Assembly: GCA_946552115.1 (NCBI GenBank)
Contig: CAMNRH010000010.1
Span: 22,046 to 86,045, forward strand
Source of the DNA: an uncultured Lachnospiraceae bacterium
GTDB lineage: Bacteria; Bacillota; Clostridia; Lachnospirales; Lachnospiraceae
DNA: 64,000 nucleotides
Direction of reading: 5' to 3'
The position numbers were made by a program, and so were the translations under genes. Positions 16,927 to 26,291 of this stretch are shown here, piece after piece. The notes beneath the pieces are model-generated. The model saw only the letters and a list, made by a program, of their open reading frames with translations, made no database searches and was not told the origin of the DNA. Position 1 is the stretch's first letter. Every line of letters begins with the position of its first letter.

Positions 16927-19098
16927 ATGAGTGAGGACAGGACATTTGAAAAAAGAAAAAAGATTGTTTACGATTTGATTTGCGACGATATTTATGTTCC
17001 GATGAAGCTTAGGGAGCTCGCTGTATTGCTGCAGGTACCGAAGGAGCAGAAAGAGGAACTTAGGAAAGTCTGCGAGGCGTTGGAAGACGAGGGGAAGATT
17101 TATCTGACAAAAAAAGGGAAATACCGCAAGGGCGAGGCGAAACGCATGATAGGAACTTACCGGGCCGGTCAGAAAGGCTTTGGTTTTGTCGTGCTGCCGG
17201 AGGAGCATTCGGATATCTACATTAGCGGAGAAAATACGAATGGCGCGTTTGACGGGGATGAGGTAGAGGCTGTCGTTATAAAAGAACCCGAAGTACAGGA
17301 AAAAAGGCGTGAGGGAAAAATTGTCCGCATCATATCCCGGGGGATTACGAAAGTAGTGGGTCTTTACCGGAAAAAGCCCAATCATAATTACGGATTTGTA
17401 CTTCCGGATAATCAGCGCGTGGGAAAGGATATCTTTATCCCGTCGGAGGCCGCCGGCGGTGCGGCGGACGGGCATAAGGTTGTGGTAAAGCTTACGTCCT
17501 ATGGAGACGACAGGCAGAAGCCGGAGGGAAGAATCGTGGAGATTATCGGTCATATGGATGACCCGGGTACAGATATTCTCTCGATTGTCAAAGGTTACGA
17601 GCTTCCGTTTGAGTTTTCGGAGAAAATGTTAAATCAGGCAGCCAGAGCGGCAAAGCCTGTCAGCAGGGCCGATATGGCGGGAAGAAAGGATTTGCGGCAC
17701 TGGCAGATGGTTACGATAGACGGGGAAGATGCGAAAGACCTGGATGACGCGGTCTCGGTCATAAAGGACGGCGGGAATTATATTCTCGGAGTTCACATTG
17801 CGGATGTCACAAATTACGTACAGGAAAACAGCGCGCTTGACCGTGAGGCGTTGGAACGGGGAACGAGCGTATATTTGGCAGACCGTGTAATTCCCATGCT
17901 GCCGCGCGTACTGTCCAACGGAATCTGTTCGCTGAATGCCGGAGAAGACAGACTGGCGCTCAGCTGTATCATGACTGTGAATCAGAAAGGACTGGTGACA
18001 GAGCATGAGATAGCGGAGACGGTAATACATGTAAGCCGCCGCATGACTTATACAAGTGTAAATAAGATTGTGACGGAAAAAGATGAAAAGGAGAGGGAAG
18101 CATACCGGGAGTTTGTGCCGATGCTTGAATTGATGGGGGAGCTTTCTGAGGTGATAAGAGAGCGGAGAAGAAAAAGAGGCTCGATAGACTTTGATTTTCC
18201 GGAGACGAAGCTCATTCTCGACGAAAGCGGCCGTCCGCTTGACGTTATGGCTTACGAAAGAAATGCGGCGCATAAGCTGATTGAGGATTTTATGCTGCTG
18301 GCAAACGAAACGGTTGCCGAGGATTATTGCTGGCAGGAGCTTCCCTTTGTTTATCGTACGCACGATGTGCCGGAGGGGGAAAAAATCCGTACGCTTGCGG
18401 CATTTATTAATAATTTTGGCTATTCTATGCACATCGGGGCGAATGAGGTGCATCCGAAAGAAATACAGAAGCTTCTTACACGAATTGAGGGAACGCCGCA
18501 GGAGACGATGATTACAAGACTTGCGCTCCGCTCAATGAAGCAGGCAGTATATACGCCGGAAAATACCGGGCATTTCGGGCTGGCGGCAAATTATTATACG
18601 CATTTCACCTCTCCGATAAGAAGGTATCCGGATCTTCAGATTCACCGGATTATCAAGGATAATCTGCGGGGAAGGATGAATGAGGAGAGAATTGCCCACT
18701 ATCAGAGTATCCTGCCGGAGGTGACGAGGCAGTCGAGCGAAAGGGAAAGACGGGCGGAAGAAGCAGAGCGTGAGACAGTAAAGCTGAAAAAGACGGAATA
18801 TATGCAGGAGCATATCGGCGAGGTATTTGAGGGTGTCATATCCGGAATGACCAAATGGGGAATGTATGTGGAGCTTCCGAATACCATTGAAGGACTCGTT
18901 CATGTTGTAAATATGACCGACGACCATTATGATTATGATGACAGCAGCTACGAGATGGTTGGCGAACATACGAAAAAAGTATTCCGATTGGGACAGAAAG
19001 TTTCCGTCCGTGTAAAAAATGCAGACCGCTTGCTGCGAACGATTGATTTTGAGATTGCTGATGGAGGAGAGGGTGAAAATGGCGAAGACGAACGGTAA
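16927..19098 (+). CDS. rnr: Ribonuclease R
   Basis: Processive 3'-5' exoribonuclease of 723 residues that degrades structured RNA and works with SmpB-tmRNA in removing non-stop messages. The N-terminus has a winged helix and two cold-shock-type RNA-binding domains ([24 protein letters not shown]), the RNB catalytic centre is [15 protein letters not shown] (about residue 265), and an S1 domain is at the C-terminus ([20 protein letters not shown]). I chose the ATG at 16927, with GGGGAG just before it, over the ATG at 16915. It overlaps smpB by 20 bases. Confidence 0.95.
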   Translation: MSEDRTFEKRKKIVYDLICDDIYVPMKLRELAVLLQVPKEQKEELRKVCEALEDEGKIYLTKKGKYRKGEAKRMIGTYRAGQKGFGFVVLPEEHSDIYISGENTNGAFDGDEVEAVVIKEPEVQEKRREGKIVRIISRGITKVVGLYRKKPNHNYGFVLPDNQRVGKDIFIPSEAAGGAADGHKVVVKLTSYGDDRQKPEGRIVEIIGHMDDPGTDILSIVKGYELPFEFSEKMLNQAARAAKPVSRADMAGRKDLRHWQMVTIDGEDAKDLDDAVSVIKDGGNYILGVHIADVTNYVQENSALDREALERGTSVYLADRVIPMLPRVLSNGICSLNAGEDRLALSCIMTVNQKGLVTEHEIAETVIHVSRRMTYTSVNKIVTEKDEKEREAYREFVPMLELMGELSEVIRERRRKRGSIDFDFPETKLILDESGRPLDVMAYERNAAHKLIEDFMLLANETVAEDYCWQELPFVYRTHDVPEGEKIRTLAAFINNFGYSMHIGANEVHPKEIQKLLTRIEGTPQETMITRLALRSMKQAVYTPENTGHFGLAANYYTHFTSPIRRYPDLQIHRIIKDNLRGRMNEERIAHYQSILPEVTRQSSERERRAEEAERETVKLKKTEYMQEHIGEVFEGVISGMTKWGMYVELPNTIEGLVHVVNMTDDHYDYDDSSYEMVGEHTKKVFRLGQKVSVRVKNADRLLRTIDFEIADGGEGENGEDER

Positions 19099-19546
19099 GA
19101 TGATAGCCAACAATAAGAAAGCTTTTCATGATTATTTTATACTGGAAACCTATGAGGCCGGAATAGCGCTTCACGGAACAGAGGTAAAATCTCTGCGTAT
19201 GGGCAAATGCAGTATTAAGGAGTCGTTTATCCGTATAGAAAACGGAGAAATGTTTATATATGGCATGCATATCAGCCCTTATGAGAAAGGAAATATATTT
19301 AATAAGGATCCGCTTCGAGTCCGCAAGCTTCTTCTTCATAAGTCAGAGATCAGCAGGCTTTCAGGAAAGACAAAAGAAAAGGGAATGGCGATTGTGCCGC
19401 TTAAGGTATATTTTAAAGGAAGTCTTGTGAAAGTAGAAATCGGAATGGCGAAAGGTAAGAAGCTGTATGATAAGAGGCAGGATATCGCAAAGAAAGACCA
19501 GAAGAGGGAAGCCCAGAGAGATTTTAAAGTGAGGAATTTAGGATAA
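19079..19546 (+). CDS. smpB: SsrA-binding protein SmpB
   Basis: Protein of 155 residues that binds tmRNA and brings it to stalled ribosomes. It has the full family pattern: [20 protein letters not shown] near the start, GTEVKSLR, the block [19 protein letters not shown], and the basic C-terminal tail [14 protein letters not shown] chose the ATG at 19079 after GGAGAGGGTG; longer in-frame starts lie inside rnr. Coupling with rnr matches their joint role in trans-translation. The partner RNA, ssrA, is 7.7 kb downstream instead of directly behind smpB. Confidence 0.96.
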   Translation: MAKTNGKMIANNKKAFHDYFILETYEAGIALHGTEVKSLRMGKCSIKESFIRIENGEMFIYGMHISPYEKGNIFNKDPLRVRKLLLHKSEISRLSGKTKEKGMAIVPLKVYFKGSLVKVEIGMAKGKKLYDKRQDIAKKDQKREAQRDFKVRNLG

Positions 19547-19583
19547 TTACAGACAAAATTCAAAAACGGACTGGAGGGACGGA

Positions 19584-19820
19584 ATGGTACCGACGAAAAA
19601 AGAGGACTTGCGTAAATTGGTAAGTCAGACTACAATGGAAATGTACGAGGAGCTGACTCCTGAGCTGATAAGGCTGATTGAACAGACGAAGTGTGACAAT
19701 ACGCTTACGGAGGCGCAGAAGCAGGATGAGATCTCGCTTCATATGATGGGATATGTGAAATCCTGTACAAATGAAATCATAATAGAGGTATTGGCAGAGA
19801 TACTTGGATTGGAGGATTAG
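19584..19820 (+). CDS. Small acidic protein of unknown function
   Basis: Protein of 78 residues, acidic and predicted all-helical, with no Cys cluster, signal or membrane segment. I do not recognise the family. GGAGGG precedes the ATG, and the stop is four bases before the zinc-ribbon gene, so the two are almost certainly co-transcribed. The coding bias looks like its neighbours, so it is probably a resident gene. Confidence 0.7.
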   Translation: MVPTKKEDLRKLVSQTTMEMYEELTPELIRLIEQTKCDNTLTEAQKQDEISLHMMGYVKSCTNEIIIEVLAEILGLED

Positions 19821-19824
19821 ACAG

Positions 19825-20388
19825 ATGGCTTATTGTGTAAAATGCGGTGCGAAAGTGGAAGATGATCTGCGTTTTTGTCCTCAGTGCGGCGCGGAGATTC
19901 CGCACAGGGGAAATTATGATGGGATCTATGGGAATTATAGTGACGGTACGGGGAATCATTTTTCGGGACAGACACAGAACAGTACAGGCTATCAAAACTC
20001 ATTTCAGGATATACCTTATGGGGAGGGATCGGCCGATCGCTTTGACGCTTCTGAGGTGAAAAGAAATAAAGGGATGGGGGTTCTGTCCTATCTTGGAATT
20101 CTGCTTTTAATTCCGCTTCTGGCGGGAGATAAAAGGTCGTCCTATGTAAAGCATCATATCAATCAGGGGCTGGTATTATTTATTGTTTCGTCAATAATAG
20201 ATTTTCTGGATGGAAAATGGCTTTGGAATTTCTATTCATGGTTCGATTTTGGAAAAAGTGTGTTGTCATGGTGCCTCGAAATTGCAGATTTTGCATGCTT
20301 CATTTTATTGATTATGGGAATTGTGTCTGCATGTAAGGGAACAAGGAAAGAGCTTCCGATTATCGGGAAAATAAAGATATTGAAATAA
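19825..20388 (+). CDS. Zinc-ribbon membrane protein
   Basis: Protein of 187 residues. It begins with a zinc ribbon, CVKCG and CPQCG (residues 4-24), followed by a Gly/Asn/Tyr-rich linker of ~45 residues, and then about three membrane helices (MGVLSYLGILLLIPLLAG, LVLFIVSSIIDFL, ACFILLIMGIVSAC). This plan, zinc ribbon plus DUF4870-like helices, is common in Clostridia and has no firm function. The start at 19825 follows GGAGGATTAG. A strong terminator lies 40 bases behind it. Confidence 0.8.
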   Translation: MAYCVKCGAKVEDDLRFCPQCGAEIPHRGNYDGIYGNYSDGTGNHFSGQTQNSTGYQNSFQDIPYGEGSADRFDASEVKRNKGMGVLSYLGILLLIPLLAGDKRSSYVKHHINQGLVLFIVSSIIDFLDGKWLWNFYSWFDFGKSVLSWCLEIADFACFILLIMGIVSACKGTRKELPIIGKIKILK

Positions 20389-20427
20389 GATTAAAATTTT
20401 TCTACATATAAGTCAAAAATTAAAAGC

Positions 20428-20470
20428 AAAATTGCCGGCAGGCTATAAAACAGTCTGCCGGCAATTTTAT
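20428..20470. terminator. Bidirectional terminator, zinc-ribbon gene / hsp20
   Basis: A 17-bp stem (20428-20444 and 20452-20468, one G-T pair) with AAAA on the left and TTTT on the right serves both convergent genes. Confidence 0.92.
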
Positions 20471-20490
20471 TGTTGTTCCTAAAAGAAATG

Positions 20491-20913
20491 TTATTCAATA
20501 GTGATAAGCTTTGGCTGCTCGATTGCTTTCGGAACATCTTTCGGAACCTGAAGCTTAAGAATTCCGTCTGTAAATGCAGCCTTAATATCCTCCTGTGATA
20601 CCTGCTCGCCGACGTAGAAGCTTCTGTTGCAGCTTCCGGTGTAGCGTTCTTTACGTACACAGTTGCCTTTTGCATCTTTTTCCTCTTTTGTCTCATTTCT
20701 GACTGCGGAAATGGTAAGATAACCGTCCTTTAAATCAGCCTTAATATCTTCCTTTGCATATCCCGGAAGCTCCATTTCAATCAGGTAGTTTCCGTCCTTT
20801 TCGTGAATGTCTGTTTTCATAATCTGTGAAGACGCGTTTTCGAAAGGACGTGAGAAAAAAGGATCTCTAAACATATCGTCAAAAAGGTTGTAATTTCTGT
20901 TTGCTAATAACAT
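20491..20913 (-). CDS. Small heat-shock protein (Hsp20/alpha-crystallin)
   Basis: ATP-independent chaperone of 140 residues. The alpha-crystallin domain spans about residues 33-130 (MKTDIHEKDGNYLIEMELPG, YAKEDIKADLKDGYLTISA, then the usual A-x-x-x-G-I/V-L motif as AAFTDGILKLQVPK). The start follows AAGGAGG on the minus strand. Its upstream region holds one perfect half of the HrcA operator CIRCE (GAGTGCTAA), with a poor second half, so heat regulation through HrcA is possible but not certain. It is divergent from the MerR gene. Confidence 0.93.
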   Translation of the reverse strand: MLLANRNYNLFDDMFRDPFFSRPFENASSQIMKTDIHEKDGNYLIEMELPGYAKEDIKADLKDGYLTISAVRNETKEEKDAKGNCVRKERYTGSCNRSFYVGEQVSQEDIKAAFTDGILKLQVPKDVPKAIEQPKLITIE

Positions 20914-21015
20914 AATGATTCCTCCTTTAAATGTGCCTTATGGAATTAGTATTCCATAAAGGTATGTGAAATATGAGTTGTTTTATTTGTTATACATATT
21001 ATATAACATATATTG

Positions 21016-21042
21016 TTAGCCAAGTCAAGGGTTGAGTGCTAA
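21016..21042. promoter_or_regulatory. Degenerate CIRCE-like site upstream of hsp20
   Basis: CIRCE is TTAGCACTC-N9-GAGTGCTAA. Here the right half GAGTGCTAA is perfect (21034-21042), the 9-base spacer is right, but the left half TTAGCCAAG matches only its first five bases. It lies about 100 bases before the hsp20 start. Confidence 0.4.
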
Positions 21043-21091
21043 AAAAATAAAAAATTTTTTTCTAAATTTTTTGGAAATAAATTTTGCCGTA

Positions 21092-21122
21092 TTGACTTGG
21101 AGTAAGCTCCAGATGTTATACT
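21092..21122 (+). promoter_or_regulatory. MerR-type promoter with 19-bp spacer and operator
   Basis: TTGACT (21092-21097) and TATACT (21117-21122) are 19 bases apart, too far for normal use, and the spacer holds the palindrome TGGAG-TAAG-CTCCA (21098-21111). This is the classic MerR-family activator promoter, in which the regulator untwists the DNA. It should drive the MerR gene and the aldo/keto reductase behind it. Confidence 0.85.
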
Positions 21123-21168
21123 TATCATACTGTGGATGTGCGGAAATATAGGTTGAGAGGTGATTTGC

Positions 21169-21546
21169 ATGACAATTTCCGAGGTGAGTAAAAAATATGA
21201 GCTTTCACAGGATACGCTTCGATATTATGAGCGTATTGGCGCGATTCCGCCGGTAAACCGCGCGAAAGGGGGCGCAAGAGATTATACAGAGTCGGATTTG
21301 GGATGGATTGAACTGGTAAAATGCATGCGCAGCGCAGGGCTTTCCGTGGAGGCACTCGTTCAGTATGTAAAGCTGGTACAGCAGGGGGATGATACATTCC
21401 CGGCAAGAAGAGAGCTTCTGAATGAGCAGAGAGAGCAGCTTACAGCCCAGCTTGAAGCGATTCGTGCGGCGAAAGAACGTTTGGATTATAAAATATCATG
21501 CTATGATGAAGCGATAAAAACAGGGATACTGAATTGGGAGTTATAA
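21169..21546 (+). CDS. MerR-family transcriptional regulator
   Basis: Regulator of 125 residues. The N-terminal winged helix is MTISEVSKKYELSQDTLRYY with the MerR hallmark RYYERIGAIPP, and a long C-terminal helix for dimer formation follows (QREQLTAQLEAIRAAKERLDYK). It lacks the Cys pattern of metal sensors; the short length and the TGGAG/CTCCA operator fit the AdhR/NmlR-type group that responds to aldehydes or other electrophiles. Start at 21169 after GAGAGGTG. It lies directly in front of two aldo/keto reductase genes, which makes them its likely targets. Confidence 0.92.
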   Translation: MTISEVSKKYELSQDTLRYYERIGAIPPVNRAKGGARDYTESDLGWIELVKCMRSAGLSVEALVQYVKLVQQGDDTFPARRELLNEQREQLTAQLEAIRAAKERLDYKISCYDEAIKTGILNWEL

Positions 21547-21571
21547 AATTAAAATAGAGGAGGATATGTTT

Positions 21572-22696
21572 ATGGTTTACAGGGATTTTCAGGAGTTAAG
21601 TTTATCTGCGTTGGGAATGGGAACGATGAGGCTTCCGGTTATGGACGGAGACGACGGAAGAATTGACGAGGCGGCCGCGGCGGAGATGGTTTCATATGCC
21701 ATGAGCCACGGAATTAACTATTATGATACGGCATGGGGTTATCATAACGGCAATTCAGAGCTTGTTATGGGAAAGATACTAAAAGGCTATCCCCGTGAAA
21801 GCTTTTACCTTGCCACGAAATTTCCGGGGTATGATCTTGCGAATATGCCGAAAGTAGAAGAAATTTTTGAGAAGCAGCTTGAAAAATGTCAGGTGGAATA
21901 TTTTGATTTTTATCTGTTTCATAATGTATGTGAGATGAATATTAACGAGTATCTGGATAAGCAGTACGGAATTTTTGACTATCTTATGAAGCAGAAAGAA
22001 AACGGCAGAATTAAGCATTTGGGTTTTTCGGCGCACGGTTCTTATGAAGTGATTAAACGTTTCCTTGACGCATATGGGGAGCACATGGAATTTTGCCAGC
22101 TTCAGGTTAATTATGTGGATTGGACGTTTCAGCATGCAAAAGAGAAAGTGGAGCTGTTAAAGGAGCATAATATTCCGGTATGGATTATGGAGCCGTTAAG
22201 AGGCGGTATGCTGGCAAAGCATTCGGAGGAGAATACGGCTAAATTAAAGGCTCTTCGTCCGGACGAGAATGTCCCGGCATGGGCGTTCCGTTTTTTGCAG
22301 AGTCTTCCGGAGGTGAAAGTAATTCTTTCCGGTATGTCAGACTACCGGCAGATGAAAGATAATATACATACCTTTGAAACGGAAAAACCGTTAAATGATG
22401 CGGAGATGTCGGAGCTTCTTGCTATTGCAGGAGGAATGATAAACGGCGTTCCCTGTACAAAATGCCATTACTGCACCAGTCATTGCCCGAATGAAATAGA
22501 TATTCCCTCAATGATTGAACTTTACAATGAGCATGTATTTACAGGAGGTGGTTTCCTTGCACCGATGGCGCTTATGGCGGTGTCTAAAGAAAAGCAGCCG
22601 TCCGCCTGTATCGCGTGCAGGAGCTGTGAGGCGGTCTGCCCGCAGCAGATTAAAATTTCAGAGGTTCTGGCTGATTTTGTCCAGAAGCTTTCTTAA
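21572..22696 (+). CDS. Aldo/keto reductase with C-terminal 4Fe-4S domain
   Basis: Protein of 374 residues. The TIM-barrel reductase part keeps the catalytic tetrad: Asp and Tyr in YDTAWGYHNG, Lys in ATKFPG and His in YLFHN. The C-terminal ~90 residues carry two ferredoxin-like clusters, CTKCHYCTSHCP and CIACRSCEAVCPQ. Such Fe-S aldo/keto reductases are frequent in anaerobes; physiological substrates are mostly unknown. I chose the ATG at 21572, 8 bases after GAGGAGG, over the ATG at 21566. It follows the MerR gene by 25 bases and is probably controlled by it. Confidence 0.92.
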   Translation: MVYRDFQELSLSALGMGTMRLPVMDGDDGRIDEAAAAEMVSYAMSHGINYYDTAWGYHNGNSELVMGKILKGYPRESFYLATKFPGYDLANMPKVEEIFEKQLEKCQVEYFDFYLFHNVCEMNINEYLDKQYGIFDYLMKQKENGRIKHLGFSAHGSYEVIKRFLDAYGEHMEFCQLQVNYVDWTFQHAKEKVELLKEHNIPVWIMEPLRGGMLAKHSEENTAKLKALRPDENVPAWAFRFLQSLPEVKVILSGMSDYRQMKDNIHTFETEKPLNDAEMSELLAIAGGMINGVPCTKCHYCTSHCPNEIDIPSMIELYNEHVFTGGGFLAPMALMAVSKEKQPSACIACRSCEAVCPQQIKISEVLADFVQKLS

Positions 22697-22730
22697 ATAA
22701 AAGACAGAAAAATTGTCGGCAGGAGGGAAA

Positions 22731-23734
22731 ATGATGGTATATCGCGAGTTGGGAAATACTGGAATCAGGGTAAGCGAGATCGGCATGGGCTGTGAGGGCT
22801 TTGTAGATAAATCGGATGAGCAGGTGAAAGAATTTATAGATTTGATGGAAGAGAAAGGGATGAACTGTATTGATTTATATTCGCCGAATCCGCAGATGCG
22901 AAGCGCTCTTGGAGCGGCACTTCAGGGAAGGCGGGAAAAATTCGTCCTTCAGGCGCATATCTGTACCGTATGGAAAGACGGACAATATAAGAGGACAAGA
23001 GATATGGAAGAGATAAAGGAGGGCTTTCTTGACCAGCTTGACACAATCCTCAGGCTGCGCTGGCGGCGATAAGGGGCGGCAATATTGACGTGCTGATGTT
23101 CAGTGTGAATCCCTGCTATGATTTGATGCCCGCAAGTGAGGATGTGGAGGAGCTGTGGAACGAGAAGAATTATGAGAATCCTCTCTTTAATATGGATGCG
23201 GAGAGACAGGAGCTCTATGAGGAATGCCAGAGACGGGGAGTTGGAATTACGGTTATGAAAGCATTTGGCGGCGGAGACTTGCTGGACGGTGAATTATCCC
23301 CTGCCGGAAAAGCACTAAGTACATTTCAGTGTCTGAATTATGCTCTGACCCGTCCGGGTGTGGCGGCGGTGATGTCCGGCGCAAGGACGATAGAGGATTT
23401 GCAGGCAGATATTGCCTATGAGTCTGCGTCTGAGGAGGAAAAGGATTATGCGCCCGCTTTAGCCTCATTTCCGAAGATAAGCTGGAGCGGTCATTGTATG
23501 TATTGCGGGCACTGCGCGCCCTGTCCCCAGGGAATCGATGTGGCGACGGTTACAAAATTTTTAAATCTTGCAGTATCGCAGGGAAGCGTTCCGGAAACGG
23601 TGCGCGAACACTATGGGACGCTTGCTCATACTGCCGGAGAGTGTGCTGCATGCGGCGCGTGTGAAAGGAGATGTCCGTTTCAGGTAAAAATTATAGAAAA
23701 TATGAAGAAAGCTGTAGAAATCTTTGGCAAATAG
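22731..23734 (+). pseudogene. Second Fe-S aldo/keto reductase, internal deletion and frameshift
   Basis: The first part (22731 to about 23048) encodes the N-terminal barrel: YRELGNTGIRVSEIGMGCEG, then INCIDLYSPN-like blocks, up to DQLDT. The rest is in another frame and resumes at NPQAALAAIRGGNIDVLMFS (from about 23049), going on to the C-terminal clusters CMYCGHCAPCPQG and CAACGACERRCP. By comparison with the preceding paralogue about 60 residues, including the catalytic His region, are missing. The first frame stops at 23072. This is a deletion with loss of frame, not a simple one-base error. A good AGGAGGG precedes the start, so decay may be recent. Confidence 0.88.
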
Positions 23735-23781
23735 GAATTCTTAAGCTTTTCTGAATATTTCTAAAGAAACGTAGAAGCTTC

Positions 23782-23810
23782 TTGAGTGTTTGATAAAAGT
23801 TTGTTATACT
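23782..23810 (+). promoter_or_regulatory. Promoter of the phospholipid operon
   Basis: TTGAGT and TATACT with a 17-base spacer lie about 40 bases before the PAP2-like gene. Confidence 0.55.
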
Positions 23811-23850
23811 CTGATATGTATTTGAAAACATTGCATAATCGGAGATAAAC

Positions 23851-24537
23851 ATGAGAAAAATACGAAAAATATTGGCTGGAATGATTCCGGAATATAGTTT
23901 ATTTCCGCTCATTCTGGCCTTTTCTTTTAATATGGCGGTTTATACAGGAGCAAGACTCATAGCCGGAGGATGGCCTCATTATAATATAGAAAGCAAGCTG
24001 GACAGGGCGCTCCCCTTTTGGCCTCCTGCAGCGGCTGTTTATCTGGGATGTTATCTCTTTTGGATTGCCAATTATATTTTGATTGCACGTCAGAAAAAGG
24101 AAGAAGTGTGCCGTTTTTTTTGGAGCGATTTTCTGTCCAGAATTGTATGCTTTGTTTTCTTTTTGGTATTTCCTACAACGAATATCCGTCCTTTTGTGGA
24201 GCCGGAAGGTTTTTGGAATCAGGTGATGTGCTGGCTGTACTCCATAGATGCGGCAGATAATCTTTTTCCCTCCATTCACTGTCTGGTAAGCTGGTTTTGT
24301 TATATCGGAATCAGAGGAAAAAAGGATATACCTGTCTGGTACAGAGGGTTTTCTCTTATTATGGCGCTGATGGTCTGCGTATCTACGCTGCTTACAAAGC
24401 AGCATGTAATGGTTGACGTAATCGGGGGAGTGCTGTTAGCCGAGATATGCTTTTGTATAGGAAAAAGGAAAGGGGTTCCGAATTTTTACAGGCGGCTTCT
24501 TTTTTCGGGAGGGGAGAGAGGGCAAAATGCAGGATAA
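23851..24537 (+). CDS. PAP2-superfamily membrane phosphatase
   Basis: Membrane protein of 228 residues with about six helices. It has the PAP2 signature blocks in the order NLFPSIHCLVSW (the PSxH box) and KQHVMVDVIGG (the HxxxD box); the first box around TTNIRP is divergent. Members of this superfamily remove phosphate from lipid head groups or swap head groups (phosphatidate phosphatase, inositol-phosphoceramide-synthase-like enzymes). It is the first gene of a four-gene phospholipid set and overlaps the next gene by 11 bases. Confidence 0.85.
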   Translation: MRKIRKILAGMIPEYSLFPLILAFSFNMAVYTGARLIAGGWPHYNIESKLDRALPFWPPAAAVYLGCYLFWIANYILIARQKKEEVCRFFWSDFLSRIVCFVFFLVFPTTNIRPFVEPEGFWNQVMCWLYSIDAADNLFPSIHCLVSWFCYIGIRGKKDIPVWYRGFSLIMALMVCVSTLLTKQHVMVDVIGGVLLAEICFCIGKRKGVPNFYRRLLFSGGERGQNAG

Positions 24538-25591
24538 AAAGAAAATAATATGGGACGTTCTTTTTCTGCTTCTTGTTTTTCTGTTTACGATATATGGCGT
24601 TTTTCACGGCGAAGATATGGGAGCGATGCTTAAGGCTATCAAACAGACAGATATAAGATGGCTGTTTTTGGGCGTAATTCTTGTTGTGATTTTTATCTGG
24701 GGGGAATCCATTATTATCTGGTATATGATGCGCTCTTTTCATATTTTCCTTAAGAAGAGAATTTGTTTTCTTTTTTCTTCTGTCGGTTTCTTTTTCAGCT
24801 GTATTACGCCGTCTGCCAGCGGCGGGCAGCCGATGCAGATTTATTACATGAAAAAAGAGAGGATTCCGATTCCAGTAGCTACGGTGATTTTGATGGCTGT
24901 CACGATTACATACAAGCTTGTGCTGGTCGTGATTGGATTGGGCGTGCTGGTGTTCGGCGGTCCGTTCAGGAGGCATTATCTGGGAGAAATACTGCCCGTT
25001 TATTATTTGGGACTATTACTCAATGTTTTTTGCGTAAGCTTTATGACGCTTCTGGTGTTCCATCCGGTTCTGGCGGAACAGATTTTAATGAAAGGGCTGG
25101 ACTGGCTGGAAAGATTCCGTATTATGAAACGGCGGAAATCCCGCAGGGAAAAGCTGTCTGAAGCGATGCGGGTTTACCGGGAGACGGCAAAATATCTCAG
25201 CCGGCATAAACAGATGATAGCAATTGTAATTTTCATTACATTTGTCCAGAGATTGGCGCTGTTCGGAGTAACATGGACGGTATACCGGGCGTTTGGGATG
25301 TCCGGTACAAACGTGGCGGATATTACGTTTTTGCAGGCGGTCATATCCGTATCGGTTGATATGCTTCCGCTTCCCGGGGGAATGGGAATCAGCGAGACGT
25401 TATTTTTAAAAATATTTGTTCCGGTTTTCGGCCCGATGATTTTGCCGGCTATGGTGCTTTCCAGAGGACTGGGTTATTATAGCCAGCTTTTGATTAGCGC
25501 GTTGTTTACAATAGTGGCGCAGCTTTATTATACAATGAGGCGTCAGCTTTATAATAAAAATGAGAGTGAATACCAGGAGGTTGTAAAATGA
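24527..25591 (+). CDS. LPG-synthase-TM / YbhN family membrane protein
   Basis: Integral membrane protein of 354 residues with about eight helices. Motifs such as TPSASGGQPMQIYYM and VDMLPLPGGMGISE mark the lysylphosphatidylglycerol-synthase transmembrane (flippase-like) family. There is no C-terminal aminoacyl-transferase domain, so it is not a full MprF; it may be a lipid flippase or accessory factor. It overlaps the neighbouring genes on both sides (11 and 4 bases), which shows tight coupling to the phosphatidylserine synthase gene. Confidence 0.85.
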   Translation: MQDKKKIIWDVLFLLLVFLFTIYGVFHGEDMGAMLKAIKQTDIRWLFLGVILVVIFIWGESIIIWYMMRSFHIFLKKRICFLFSSVGFFFSCITPSASGGQPMQIYYMKKERIPIPVATVILMAVTITYKLVLVVIGLGVLVFGGPFRRHYLGEILPVYYLGLLLNVFCVSFMTLLVFHPVLAEQILMKGLDWLERFRIMKRRKSRREKLSEAMRVYRETAKYLSRHKQMIAIVIFITFVQRLALFGVTWTVYRAFGMSGTNVADITFLQAVISVSVDMLPLPGGMGISETLFLKIFVPVFGPMILPAMVLSRGLGYYSQLLISALFTIVAQLYYTMRRQLYNKNESEYQEVVK

Positions 25592-26244
25592 TAGGTTTCT
25601 ATGATTATACGGTAGTCCTTACGTATATTGGATTTGCATCGGGTGTTACCGGCATATTCTGCGCGTCGGCCAGACATTTGAGATGGGCAGTTTTTTTCCT
25701 TGCATTTGCAGGACTTTGCGATATGTTTGACGGAAAGATTGCCAGAACAAAGAAGGACAGGACAAAAGATGAGAAGAGCTTTGGAATTCAAATCGATTCG
25801 CTCTGCGATATGGTCTGCTTCGGTGTGCTGCCTATTGTTATCTGTTATAAGCTTGGAATGAAACATATTTTCAGTATGGCGATTCTTATTTTATATGGAC
25901 TGGCAGGAGTGATTCGGCTTGGATATTTTAATGTGATGGAGGCAAAGCGCCAGGAAGAGACAAGTGAAAACCGGAAGTACTATCAGGGCCTTCCGATTAC
26001 GTCTATGGCAATTGCGCTGCCGTTGTTTTTTGTTGTATCGCCGCTGTTTCCAAGCCATCAGGGGCTGCTTGTAATTCTGCATATTCTTGTGGCGGCAGTG
26101 GGAGTAATGTTTGTAACAGATGTAAAAATAAGAAAATTATCGACAAAGGAGCTGTTTTTATTAGTGGCGGTAGTTGCGGCTGCAGTGGCGGTAATTGTTT
26201 TTGTATGGCATAGCTGGTGGGAGTTTTTACATTTTCACAGATAG
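25588..26244 (+). CDS. pssA: CDP-diacylglycerol--serine O-phosphatidyltransferase
   Basis: Membrane enzyme of 218 residues that makes phosphatidylserine from CDP-diacylglycerol and serine. It contains the CDP-alcohol phosphotransferase motif: DGKIAR, then G and the two Asp in FGIQIDSLCD. The gap between AR and G is 12 residues instead of the usual 8, a small variation on the consensus. The next gene is phosphatidylserine decarboxylase, which strongly supports serine as substrate. The start ATG overlaps the stop of the previous gene, with AGGAGG just before. Confidence 0.9.
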   Translation: MIGFYDYTVVLTYIGFASGVTGIFCASARHLRWAVFFLAFAGLCDMFDGKIARTKKDRTKDEKSFGIQIDSLCDMVCFGVLPIVICYKLGMKHIFSMAILILYGLAGVIRLGYFNVMEAKRQEETSENRKYYQGLPITSMAIALPLFFVVSPLFPSHQGLLVILHILVAAVGVMFVTDVKIRKLSTKELFLLVAVVAAAVAVIVFVWHSWWEFLHFHR

Positions 26245-26291
26245 GTAAAGAATAGATATGGCTGTATCATATATCATATAAGGAGGAAGAG

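Noticed and set aside
20428..20470. REP-like palindromic element
   Set aside because: Flanking A and T tracts and position between convergent genes show a bidirectional terminator; the similar GGCAGAC-containing stems at 8366 and 13781 are also terminators, and the shared bases are too short to call a repeat family.
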